From assembly GCA_035565335.1 (NCBI GenBank), contig DATMSO010000061.1:1-28202 (forward strand): 28,202 nucleotides of DNA. The letters are read 5' to 3'. A program made the position numbers and the translations under genes. Numbering within the stretch: position 1 is the stretch's first letter; every line of letters starts with the position of its first letter. A model generated the notes under the pieces. It made no database searches. It was not told where the DNA came from and saw only the letters and a program-made list of their open reading frames with translations. Below are positions 8,610 through 16,352 of this stretch, one piece after another. The DNA comes from Methylovorus sp035565335 (GTDB lineage: Bacteria; Pseudomonadota; Gammaproteobacteria; Burkholderiales; Methylophilaceae).

Positions 8610-9008
8610 TCAGGCGACAGGGGGCGCTCGGGAAAGATAAGGGGAGTAACGAGGGGAATGTGCGGCAAGGGGAGCCGGCACAGCAGGGAAAGTACGCTTG
8701 CCGACCGGCAATGCCAGCAGCAGCAAAAAGATCAGCGCCAGCGTGGGCGCCTGGATCAGCAGATCCTGATCATTCTTGAGGCCATGCTCGACGGTGACGG
8801 TGTGCAATGCGGCATGACCCATGAGGGTATGGCCCGCCGCTGTATGCATCTCAGGCACTTCAATATCCACCGCATGCATGTGCAGACCATGGCCCTGGTT
8901 TTCATCGTCCAGCTCCAGATGCCCATGGATGAACGGCGCAAAGACTTGCAACATGGCAAGCCAGAGCACGATAAGCATCGTCAGGGATTTGAATGGGAGC
9001 CGTAACAT
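8610..9008 (-). CDS. His-rich small membrane or exported protein heading the metal efflux operon
   Basis: Protein of 132 residues. A hydrophobic segment at 8-27 (signal anchor or signal peptide) is followed by a histidine-rich stretch holding ten His between residues 28 and 75 (28, 30, 40, 43, 45, 55, 60, 65, 69, 75) together with Met and acidic residues. A second hydrophobic helix at about 86-102 and a Pro/Arg tail complete it. The His-rich part would face the periplasm if the first segment is a signal. I do not recognise a named family with certainty. Position just upstream of czcCBA suggests a CzcI-like or other metal-binding accessory role, which is inference. There is no good SD before the ATG at 9008 or the in-frame ATG at 8978, so the start is uncertain. 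Confidence 0.7.
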   Translation of the reverse strand: MLRLPFKSLTMLIVLWLAMLQVFAPFIHGHLELDDENQGHGLHMHAVDIEVPEMHTAAGHTLMGHAALHTVTVEHGLKNDQDLLIQAPTLALIFLLLLALPVGKRTFPAVPAPLAAHSPRYSPYLSRAPPVA

Positions 9009-9333
9009 GCGGCAAATCTACCAAATTCAGGCGGCACTGGCAAATGAAGTGTGCGTCACAATTCTCATTACTATTGTGAATAAAAATAATGACATACCGA
9101 AATGCGCCGAGACGATTCACGGCAATAGCATGGCGCACAGGGGTTTGCCAGAATCAAGCCCGGCTGAAGTTGCCTGCCTTGTGGAGATTTGCCTACGCGA
9201 CCCTGCACAGAGATTATTTTAGATATGGCATGTAGGCCGCAACTTGGCTACTATGGCGCTGTAACAAATATTTACAATTGGCTTTACCGCATCAAGAAAC
9301 AGCGTTACCTCATTGCAGGGAGATTGTTTTGAC
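9009..9333. other. Divergent intergenic region between the efflux operon and the kinase gene
   Basis: No credible gene lies in these 325 bases. They should contain divergent promoters. Besides the dyad at 9061-9081, a short dyad TGTAA-N7-TTACA sits at 9260-9276, 57 nt before the kinase ATG. I could not identify strong -35/-10 pairs by eye. Confidence 0.5.
9061..9081. promoter_or_regulatory. Imperfect inverted repeat upstream of the metal efflux operon
   Basis: ATTCTCA (9061-9067) and TGTGAAT (9075-9081) form a 7-7-7 dyad with 6 of 7 positions complementary, in an AT-rich patch about 52 nt before the start of the His-rich gene. The size and position fit an operator, for example for a metal regulator. 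The regulator is unknown and no regulator gene is adjacent in the window. Confidence 0.25.
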
Positions 9334-10713
9334 ATGAATCCGGTAATCAAGCAGTTGCTAACCGCGCTCGGCATGATGGCAGCGATGACGCTGCTGGCCG
9401 GTATCGCCTATCTTTCCTACACCCGCACCGAGCACTTTGTCACCAGTTCGCGCTGGGTGGACCATACCTACACCGTCCTGATTCAGCTGGACAAAGTCAC
9501 CGCCGACATCAAAGAAGCCGAATCCAGCGAGCGCGGCTACCTGCTGACCAACGACCTGCATTTTTTGCGGCTGTATGAACAAGCCACGGAGAAACTGCCT
9601 TCGGACATGAAAAAACTGCAGATGCTGACGGCGGATAACCCGCTGCAACAACACCAGGTAACGGCGTTCAACGCCAGCGTGCAAGACAAGATGGACTCCA
9701 TCCACGCCATTATCAACATGAAGCGCGATAACCAGCGCCTGGCGACAGACCCGGTGTTTCTGGACATGCTGGATAAAGGCAAACAGCTGATGCAGGAAAT
9801 CCGCGTACAGGCCGCCAGCATCCTCAATACCGAGCAGACCCTGCTCAGGCAGCGGCTGAAAGCCATGGAAGACGAGGCAACGTCCACACGCCAATGGATT
9901 TTAATCGGCAACCTGATTGCCGCCTGCATGCTGCTGTTGAGCTTCTGGCTATTGATCAAGGAAATCAGGAGCCGGGCACGGGCACAGCGCCATGCTGAAG
10001 CCACCGCCTCGCAGCTGGAAATCACCAACCGCGAGCTAGAGAGTTTCAGTTACTCGGTTTCGCATGACTTGCGCGCGCCTTTGCGAGCAATAGATGGCTA
10101 CTCGCGCATGTTTGAAGAGGACTATAGCGACAAGCTGGATGCCGAAGGCCTGCGCCTCTTATCCGTGGTGCGTTCCAATAGCCGCAGAATGGGGCAGCTG
10201 ATTGATGATCTGCTGCAGTTTGCCCGCTCGGGCCGCAAGCCTATTGAAGCTGAACCGATCAATATGCAGACCTTGATCAACGAGGTGTGGCAGGAAGTCG
10301 TCGCAGACCAGATGGCACATAACACGGAGCTGGAGTTGCAATCATTGCTGACGGTGCATGCCGACCATGCCCTGATACGGCAAGTGCTGATCAATCTGCT
10401 GTCCAATGCCGTCAAATACAGTAAAACCAAGCCTCACCCACGGGTGACTATCCGTTCCAGCCATCACCGCGACATGGTGGTTTACGAAATTGAAGATAAC
10501 GGTGTCGGCTTTGACATGCGGTATTACAACAAACTGTTTGGCGTGTTCCAGCGCTTGCATAGCGCGGATGAATTCCCCGGCACCGGCGTCGGCCTGGCGA
10601 TTGTGCAGCGCATTATCGTGCGGCACGGTGGTCAGGTGTGGGGCAAAAGCACGCTGGGCGAAGGCAGTATTTTTGGATTCAGCTTACCCTGGAAGGAACC
10701 TCATCATGGATGA
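9334..10713 (+). CDS. CHASE3-type sensor histidine kinase
   Basis: Membrane sensor kinase of 459 residues. TM1 is about 7-29 and a periplasmic helical region at 30-186 has the CHASE3 look, including ESSERGYLLTND (63-74). TM2 is about 187-208. A short linker leads to a HisKA domain with phospho-acceptor H244 in YSVSHDLRAPLRAIDGYSRM, the type seen in phytochrome-like and cyanobacterial Cph1-related kinases. The HATPase domain shows the N box around N358 (INLLSNAVKYS), G1 at 388-393 (DNGVGF) and G2 at 416-420 (GTGVG). I chose the ATG at 9334 with GGGAG upstream; an in-frame TTG at 9313 would add 7 residues. The stop overlaps the next gene by 8 nt, so kinase and response regulator form a coupled pair. 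The stimulus is unknown. Confidence 0.93.
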   Translation: MNPVIKQLLTALGMMAAMTLLAGIAYLSYTRTEHFVTSSRWVDHTYTVLIQLDKVTADIKEAESSERGYLLTNDLHFLRLYEQATEKLPSDMKKLQMLTADNPLQQHQVTAFNASVQDKMDSIHAIINMKRDNQRLATDPVFLDMLDKGKQLMQEIRVQAASILNTEQTLLRQRLKAMEDEATSTRQWILIGNLIAACMLLLSFWLLIKEIRSRARAQRHAEATASQLEITNRELESFSYSVSHDLRAPLRAIDGYSRMFEEDYSDKLDAEGLRLLSVVRSNSRRMGQLIDDLLQFARSGRKPIEAEPINMQTLINEVWQEVVADQMAHNTELELQSLLTVHADHALIRQVLINLLSNAVKYSKTKPHPRVTIRSSHHRDMVVYEIEDNGVGFDMRYYNKLFGVFQRLHSADEFPGTGVGLAIVQRIIVRHGGQVWGKSTLGEGSIFGFSLPWKEPHHG

Positions 10714-11152
10714 CATGCAACAAGTACAGATCCTGCTGGTCGAAGATAGCGAGACCGATGCGGAAATGACGCGCCGCGCCCTCAAGAAAATCGGTCTGAC
10801 CAATGAAATCCTGTGGCTGAAAGATGGTCAGGAAGCCCTGGATTATGTATTCCGGCAAGGGGCCTTTGAACATCGTGCCAAGCACTCTCCCAAGCTGATC
10901 CTGCTGGACCTGAAAATGCCCCGGGTGGATGGTATCGAGGTATTACAGCAAATCAAGAAGTCTGAAGAAACCCGGATGATTCCGGTCGTGATGCTCACAT
11001 CGAGCGCGGAGGAGCGCGATGTGGTCAAGAGCTATGAACTCGGGGTGAACAGTTATCTGGTCAAGCCCGTGGAGTTTGAGCAGTTTGTGGAGGAAGTATC
11101 CAAAGTAGGTTGCTACTGGGCCATTCTGAACAAGATTCCGCAATACCAGTAG
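10706..11152 (+). CDS. Single-domain response regulator (Rcp1/CheY-like)
   Basis: Stand-alone receiver of 148 residues with no output domain. Phosphoryl-acceptor D68 lies in LILLDLKMPRVDG; the acidic pocket E13/D14 is in LLVEDSETDAE; T98 and K120 complete the active site (VVMLTSS, SYLVKP). The family is that of Rcp1-type regulators paired with phytochrome-like kinases, which fits the kinase coded just upstream. The start at 10706 overlaps the kinase stop by 8 nt and has AAGGAA about 8 nt upstream. Longer in-frame starts inside the kinase gene are rejected because the receiver fold begins at this ATG. It probably shuttles phosphate from the kinase to another protein; the receiver of the next gene product is one candidate. 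Confidence 0.93.
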   Translation: MDDMQQVQILLVEDSETDAEMTRRALKKIGLTNEILWLKDGQEALDYVFRQGAFEHRAKHSPKLILLDLKMPRVDGIEVLQQIKKSEETRMIPVVMLTSSAEERDVVKSYELGVNSYLVKPVEFEQFVEEVSKVGCYWAILNKIPQYQ

Positions 11153-11202
11153 CCGCTGGCCAATATGCCCGGACGCAGAGCCAGGGCAAGAGGGGGAAAC
11201 AA

Positions 11203-13668
11203 ATGTTGCGTATCCTGATGGTGGAGGATAGTCCGACCGATGCCGAGCTCGCCGCGCGCGAGCTGAAGCGCGCCGGGATGACGTGCGAATTCATGCGGGT
11301 GGAGACCGAGCAGGATTTTCGCAGCCAGATTCAGGCTTACCACCCTCAGCTCATTCTGTCCGATTACTCGCTGCCGCAGTTTGATGGCATGTCGGCCCTG
11401 CACATTGCACGGGAGCTCGCGCCCGAAATTCCTTTCATCTTTGTCTCCGGCACCATAGGCGAAGAGACCGCCATCCATTCGCTCAAGAATGGCGCCGCCG
11501 ATTACATCATCAAGAACAACCTCAGCCGTCTGCCCAGCGCCGTTAGCTCGGCCTTGGAGCGCGCCGAAGAAAAAGTCCTGCATAAACGCATGGAGCGCGA
11601 GCTGGAAAACAGCAACCGGCTATTCCGTGTCTTCATGCAGAACCTGCCCGCCCTGGCCTTTATCAAGGATCAGCAAGGCCGGTATATTTTTGCCAACGCC
11701 AGTACGGTGAGTGCATTGCAACTGCCGCATGACGAGATCATCGGCAAGCAGGACCACATGCTGTTTCCGCCGCAGCTGGCCCAGGAAATGCGCGATGCCG
11801 AGCAGCAAACCCTGGCCCAGGGCGAGGCGGTGCAACATGTGCGCCAGTTTACGCAAGCAGAGGAGATCAAGCTGTGGCTGCTGACGACGTTTCCTGTGCA
11901 GGATATCGATGGCAATTTCAAGCACATCGGCGGCATCGGCATCGACATCACCGAGCAGCGCAAGGCGGAAGAAGCCCTGCTGCTGCGCAACCACGCCATT
12001 GAGGCCAGCGCGACGCCCATCCTGATCGTGGATGTTACGCAATCGGCCATGCCGCTGATTTATGTGAACCGGGCGTTTGAGCTGGTGACCGGCTATACGG
12101 CGCAAGAAGCCGTGGGCCGCAATTGCCGTTTTCTGCAGGGACATGACCACGACCAGCCCGAGCTGGAAAAGATACGCACCGCCATCCGCGAGCGTTGCCC
12201 AGGCTATGCCATTCTGCGCAATTACCGCAAGGATGGCAGCCTGTTCTGGAACGAGCTGTATGTGGCACCGGTGCCCGACCCACATGGCGGACAGCCGCGC
12301 TATTTTGTCGGCGTGCAAAAGGACATCACCGAGATCCGGCAATATCAGGAAGCCCTGGAGCGGCAGGCCAATTATGACGCGCTGACTGGGCTGGCCAACC
12401 GTAATCTGCTGAAAGAGCGCATGCAGCAAGCCATTAGCGAAGCCCGCCGCCATAACTGGACTTTCAGCGTCGCCTTTATCGATATTGATAATTTCAAGCG
12501 TGTGAACGACAGCATGGGCCACGGTGCGGGCGATGAACTGATACGCCTGCTGGGCCAGCGCCTGCAATCCTGCCTGCGCGATGGCGACACCGTGGCGCGA
12601 CTGGGAGGCGATGAATTCGTGCTGCTGCTCACCAGCCAGTCGCTCGATGAAAGCATTCATACCGTGGTGCAGCGCATACGCAACACCATCATCAATCCCT
12701 TCATCATCAGCGGCAAGCAGCTCACCATTACCTGCAGCATCGGGCTGGCCAATTTTCCGCATGACGGCCGCCATGCCGATACGCTGTTATCAAACGCCGA
12801 CAGCGCCATGTACCAGGCTAAAGCCAGCGGCAGCAATAATTTCCGCTTTTATGCCAAGGAGATGAATGCCGAACTGGGGCAGCGGCTCTCGCTGGAGAAT
12901 GACTTGTGGCATGCGCTGGAAAACCAGCAACTGGTGCTGCACTACCAGCCGCAAGTTTGCATGCGCAACAGCCAGATCATCGGCATGGAAGCCCTGATCC
13001 GCTGGCAGCACCCCAAGCTGGGCATGATACCGCCGCTGCAATTTATTCCGCTGTCCGAAGATGATGGCCTGATTGTGCCCATCGGCATCTGGGTGATGGA
13101 AACCGCTGCCCAGCAGAACCGGCAATTACAACTGGCGGGCTATCCGCCTATACGCGTCGCGGTGAATCTCTCGGTGCGGCAGCTGGAACAAAAAGATCTG
13201 GTGCACTGCATAGAAAAAACGCTGGAGCATTCGGGTCTGGATCCGCAATGCCTGGAGCTGGAAATTACCGAGAGCATGCTGATGCACAATATCGAGGAAT
13301 CGATCATGACCTTGAACAGGATAAGCGAATTAGGCGTGCAGCTATCGCTGGATGATTTTGGCACGGGATATTCCAGCCTGTCCTATCTCAAGCGCCTGCC
13401 CATCAATCGGCTCAAGATAGACAAATCCTTCATCAACGACATCACCACCACCAATAACGATGCCATTATTGCGCGCTCCATCATTGCCATGGCGCATAGC
13501 CTGGACATTCAGGTAATCGCCGAAGGGGTGGAATCCCCCGATCAATACGCCTTTTTGCTGGAGCATGGTTGCGATGAAGTGCAGGGCTACCTGCTGAGCC
13601 GGCCACGGCCTTTTGCCGTGATTGAAAGCCTGTTACGCGAGGGTGGGCGCCTGCTGCCAGTTAGCTGA
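11203..13668 (+). CDS. REC-PAS-LOV-GGDEF-EAL protein: predicted blue-light-responsive cyclic-di-GMP enzyme
   Basis: Soluble 821-residue signalling protein. A REC domain (1-120) has D54, S82 and K104. A PAS domain with PAC follows (about 135-250). A LOV-type PAS (about 262-377) carries GRNCRFLQG at 305-313 with adduct cysteine C308, plus N340, N350 in LFWNEL and Q372 in FVGVQKDI, which are the flavin-contact residues of LOV photoreceptors. A helical linker leads to GGDEF (about 385-550) with intact GGDEF at 468-472 and an RxxD inhibitory site at 459-462. The EAL domain (about 565-815) has E596-A-L, N655, E687, D717-D718, K738, E774 and Q794, the set needed for phosphodiesterase activity. Both enzyme domains thus look active; the net direction is unknown. 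The ATG at 11203 is preceded by a G-rich SD and lies 50 nt after the response regulator. Confidence 0.95.
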   Translation: MLRILMVEDSPTDAELAARELKRAGMTCEFMRVETEQDFRSQIQAYHPQLILSDYSLPQFDGMSALHIARELAPEIPFIFVSGTIGEETAIHSLKNGAADYIIKNNLSRLPSAVSSALERAEEKVLHKRMERELENSNRLFRVFMQNLPALAFIKDQQGRYIFANASTVSALQLPHDEIIGKQDHMLFPPQLAQEMRDAEQQTLAQGEAVQHVRQFTQAEEIKLWLLTTFPVQDIDGNFKHIGGIGIDITEQRKAEEALLLRNHAIEASATPILIVDVTQSAMPLIYVNRAFELVTGYTAQEAVGRNCRFLQGHDHDQPELEKIRTAIRERCPGYAILRNYRKDGSLFWNELYVAPVPDPHGGQPRYFVGVQKDITEIRQYQEALERQANYDALTGLANRNLLKERMQQAISEARRHNWTFSVAFIDIDNFKRVNDSMGHGAGDELIRLLGQRLQSCLRDGDTVARLGGDEFVLLLTSQSLDESIHTVVQRIRNTIINPFIISGKQLTITCSIGLANFPHDGRHADTLLSNADSAMYQAKASGSNNFRFYAKEMNAELGQRLSLENDLWHALENQQLVLHYQPQVCMRNSQIIGMEALIRWQHPKLGMIPPLQFIPLSEDDGLIVPIGIWVMETAAQQNRQLQLAGYPPIRVAVNLSVRQLEQKDLVHCIEKTLEHSGLDPQCLELEITESMLMHNIEESIMTLNRISELGVQLSLDDFGTGYSSLSYLKRLPINRLKIDKSFINDITTTNNDAIIARSIIAMAHSLDIQVIAEGVESPDQYAFLLEHGCDEVQGYLLSRPRPFAVIESLLREGGRLLPVS

Positions 13669-13704
13669 GCCGCCAGGCCGCGAGCGCGAAACGCTGTCAG
13701 CGCC

Positions 13705-14937
13705 TCATTCCGACATCAATAGCTGATTGTGATCAGTCTTCAGGTAAAAGCGGCCATCGGCATCGATCTTGACCACACGAATACGGTAGCCGCTCAATAC
13801 CGGCTCTGCATACACCAGGCGGTGGCCTTCTTTTTTCATGTGATACAGCGTGGTGGTGGCCATGCCGGCGACAAAGAAGCTGTTTTCCCAATAGGCGTTG
13901 CGTCCAGACTTAGGGTAGCGTGCTATGGAGCCGACGCCGATGGATGGCACAAAGGTGAATATGGGTTTTTCATAACCTTCGTGGCCGTTATAGCTGTTGC
14001 CGTAATAATCGCCATTGCCATCGCGCTCGTACATGGTGCCGTAGCTCACCAGCGGCCAGCCATAATTGCTCCCCTCGCGTATCAGGTTGATCTCATCGCC
14101 GCCACGCGGGCCGTGCTCGGTTTCCCATAAGTCCCCGGCTTCGTGGTCAAAATACAAACCGCCCGAGGGCGAGCGCAGGCCGGAGGCATACAGGCTCACC
14201 GTGCCGCTTTTGGTATTGATCTTCATCAGTTTGCCGAGCGAGGTCGAGGTATCCTGCACGCCCTGCGGTTTGCCAAAATCGCCTATCGCCAGATAGACAA
14301 CATCATCACTCTCGCCCAGCGCCAGCTTGCCCCCGGCCTGCATGCCGAGGAAGGGTTCTTTGATCGCCGGGTTGCTGACGAAAATATCGCGCTTGTAGAC
14401 CAGGCGGCTGTTCACCACATCCAGGGTAAATTCAGAGACTGCCAGCCGCGCGCCATTCTGCATGTCATCCCACATCAGATAGCTGACATAGAGCGAGTTG
14501 TTCACCCGGAGGCTATCTTTCACGCCCGAAGAACCCTGGCAATACACCAGCGGTTTGGCATCATCATCGTCGTCTTCGGATTTGCTAAGACGCTGTGGAG
14601 ACTGGGTGCGCTCGATGTCGTTATCATCCAGCGCGGTAAAGTAGGCCTCGCCGCATTTGCTGATAAAGAGAAAACGCTTGTTACCGAGTATCTCGAAAGG
14701 GCCGGAAGGAAATTCGTCATCGATCGGCAGGTTGTAGACCCGCAGGTTTTCGGTTCCAAATACCGAGCCTATCTTGGCATTCTGGTCGGGCAGAATTTCA
14801 TCGATGCTCAGGCTTTCAAAGCCATCTTCAAATGGCCACCACTTCATGCGGTATTGATTGGCGCCGAGCATAAAAAGGCCGACCACCATGAGGATAAAGA
14901 GCAGGATCTTGAGTGTTTTTTTTCGATTAATGTGCAT
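13705..14937 (-). CDS. Membrane-anchored glucose/sorbosone dehydrogenase-like beta-propeller, catalytic His apparently missing
   Basis: Protein of 410 residues with an N-terminal membrane anchor (9-25) and a periplasmic six-bladed propeller related to PQQ-dependent sugar dehydrogenases. Family marks are GLRSPSGG (253-260, with the conserved Arg at 255), WETEHGPRGGDEINLI (271-286) and NYGWP (291-295). In soluble PQQ glucose dehydrogenase the catalytic His precedes the GGRL-like strand; here that segment reads GMQAGGKLALG (198-208) with Gln200 at the expected place. An acidic run EDDDDD (121-126) is an unusual loop. Oxidation of a sugar in the periplasm is therefore possible but uncertain; a binding or structural role is an alternative. 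No clear SD precedes the ATG. It converges on the LOV gene with a 36-nt gap. Confidence 0.8.
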   Translation of the reverse strand: MHINRKKTLKILLFILMVVGLFMLGANQYRMKWWPFEDGFESLSIDEILPDQNAKIGSVFGTENLRVYNLPIDDEFPSGPFEILGNKRFLFISKCGEAYFTALDDNDIERTQSPQRLSKSEDDDDDAKPLVYCQGSSGVKDSLRVNNSLYVSYLMWDDMQNGARLAVSEFTLDVVNSRLVYKRDIFVSNPAIKEPFLGMQAGGKLALGESDDVVYLAIGDFGKPQGVQDTSTSLGKLMKINTKSGTVSLYASGLRSPSGGLYFDHEAGDLWETEHGPRGGDEINLIREGSNYGWPLVSYGTMYERDGNGDYYGNSYNGHEGYEKPIFTFVPSIGVGSIARYPKSGRNAYWENSFFVAGMATTTLYHMKKEGHRLVYAEPVLSGYRIRVVKIDADGRFYLKTDHNQLLMSE

Positions 14938-15106
14938 GCAAGGTTAGATGGCCACGCGCTGGCGCGCACGGCGTTTATTTATTGTCTTAATACCGACCAT
15001 CCGCTTCAGGCTTAGGTTCCTCAGTCGGTGGATTTTAGCGCAGGCATGCACCATTCTAGTGCCGCTACGGTAAACTACGCCTTTCGCTTTTGGCCCTGTC
15101 AGATTC
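14938..15106. promoter_or_regulatory. Divergent promoter region between the propeller gene and the HPP-CBS gene
   Basis: The 169 bases separate two divergent starts, so both promoters should lie here. On the minus strand an AT-rich TATTAAGACAATAAATAAAC element (around 14973-14992) is the best -10 region candidate for the propeller gene. I see no unambiguous -35/-10 pair for either gene. Confidence 0.3.
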
Positions 15107-16279
15107 ATGCATGCCTTGACGCAATTCATGCGGCGCTTTCGCCCGCAACCCAATATTGTCAGCACCACCGAACGCCTGCGTGCCTGCTGCGGCGCCCTGC
15201 TTGGCATTTTGATCACGGCCACTGTCAGCGCGATGCTGGTCGACCATGCCAGCCTGCCCTACTTGATGGCGCCGATAGGCGCATCCGCTGTTTTGCTATA
15301 TGCCGCGCCGGCGAGCCCGCTGGCGCAACCCTGGTCCATCATGGGCGGCAATATGCTATCGGCGATCGCCGGGGTGATCTGCGCCAGCTGGATTCCCTCG
15401 CCGCTGATGGCCGCTGCGGCAGCGATTTTCCTGGCAATAGGCCTGATGTTTACCATGCGCTGCCTGCATCCGCCTGGCGGCGCTGTGGCGCTCACGGCGG
15501 TGATCGGCGGCCCGGCCATCCACCAGCTAGGGCTGGGCTATGTGCTGATGCCAGTCGGCCTTAATTCCCTGTTGCTGCTGATCGTGGCGCTGATTTACAA
15601 CAACGCCACGCGCCGGCCTTATCCGCATGCCCAGCAACTGGAGCCGGAAAAGTCGCCGCATGCGACCCAGGATATTCCGCCCCTGGCACGCATGGGCTTT
15701 ACCCATGCCGACATGGATGCCGTGCTCAAGGATTACAACCAGGTGCTGGATATCAGCCGCGATGATCTGGAATCTTTATTCCTGCAGACTGAAATGCATG
15801 CATATCGCCGCCGCTTTGGTGAAATCCGCTGCCAGGACATCATGTCGCGCTCCCTGATCACGGTGGAGTTTGGCACCACGCTGGAAGAAGCTTGGCAGCT
15901 GTTACAGCGCCATCACCTGAAAGCGCTGCCCGTGCTCGACAAGGCGCGCCGGGTGTGCGGCATCATCACCCAGGGCGACTTCATGCGCCAGGCCAATCTC
16001 ACCGGGTATCAAGGCCTGGCCAACCGGCTGAAGCAGGTGGTGCAGCGCATTCCCTATACTCATAGCGACAAGCCGGAAGTGGTGGGCCAGATCATGACCA
16101 GCCGCGTGATCACCGCCAGTGCCGATATGCATATCGTGGAACTGATTCCGCTGGTGTCCGAACACAATCTGCACCACATTCCCGTGGTGGATCAGGAACG
16201 GCGCCTGGCGGGTATGATCAGCCAGTCCGACCTGATTGCCGGCCTCTACCGTGGGCGCCTCAACAGCATGGCAGGCTGA
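15107..16279 (+). CDS. HPP-family integral membrane protein fused to two CBS domains
   Basis: The first 170 residues form an HPP domain with about four membrane helices (approximately 27-45, 50-67, 80-117 and 127-163). It includes PYLMAPIGASAVLLYAAPAS (51-70) and the name-giving H121-P-P-G-G-A. HPP proteins are a poorly characterised membrane family; a plant member transports nitrite. A linker (171-240) leads to a tandem CBS pair (about 242-295 and 326-380), for example HHLKALPVLDKARRVCGIIT and HHIPVVDQERRLAGMISQSD. CBS pairs usually bind adenine nucleotides, so nucleotide gating of a transporter is a reasonable inference. The ATG at 15107 lacks a strong SD; ATG at 15128 is an alternative. 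The DUF455 gene follows in the same direction after 73 nt. Confidence 0.88.
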   Translation: MHALTQFMRRFRPQPNIVSTTERLRACCGALLGILITATVSAMLVDHASLPYLMAPIGASAVLLYAAPASPLAQPWSIMGGNMLSAIAGVICASWIPSPLMAAAAAIFLAIGLMFTMRCLHPPGGAVALTAVIGGPAIHQLGLGYVLMPVGLNSLLLLIVALIYNNATRRPYPHAQQLEPEKSPHATQDIPPLARMGFTHADMDAVLKDYNQVLDISRDDLESLFLQTEMHAYRRRFGEIRCQDIMSRSLITVEFGTTLEEAWQLLQRHHLKALPVLDKARRVCGIITQGDFMRQANLTGYQGLANRLKQVVQRIPYTHSDKPEVVGQIMTSRVITASADMHIVELIPLVSEHNLHHIPVVDQERRLAGMISQSDLIAGLYRGRLNSMAG

Positions 16280-16352
16280 GTTCGGCAACACCGCCTTCTC
16301 CGCTTTCAGGGGAGGATGGTTTACACTGCTCTCTCTTTGAAAACCGATCACC

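Noticed and set aside
9061..9090. Fur box upstream of the efflux operon
   Set aside because: On the minus strand TAATGAGAATTG matches half of a Fur site, but by my count the full 19-bp comparison gives only about 11 matches, with the second half poor.
8902..9138. Minus-strand 78-codon open frame overlapping the start of the His-rich gene
   Set aside because: It is in another frame, lies over the likely promoter dyad and lacks any domain; the His-rich frame is better supported.
11620..12774. Long minus-strand open frame (384 codons) antisense to the LOV protein
   Set aside because: The sense strand codes clear PAS, LOV and GGDEF motifs; the antisense product has no recognisable features.
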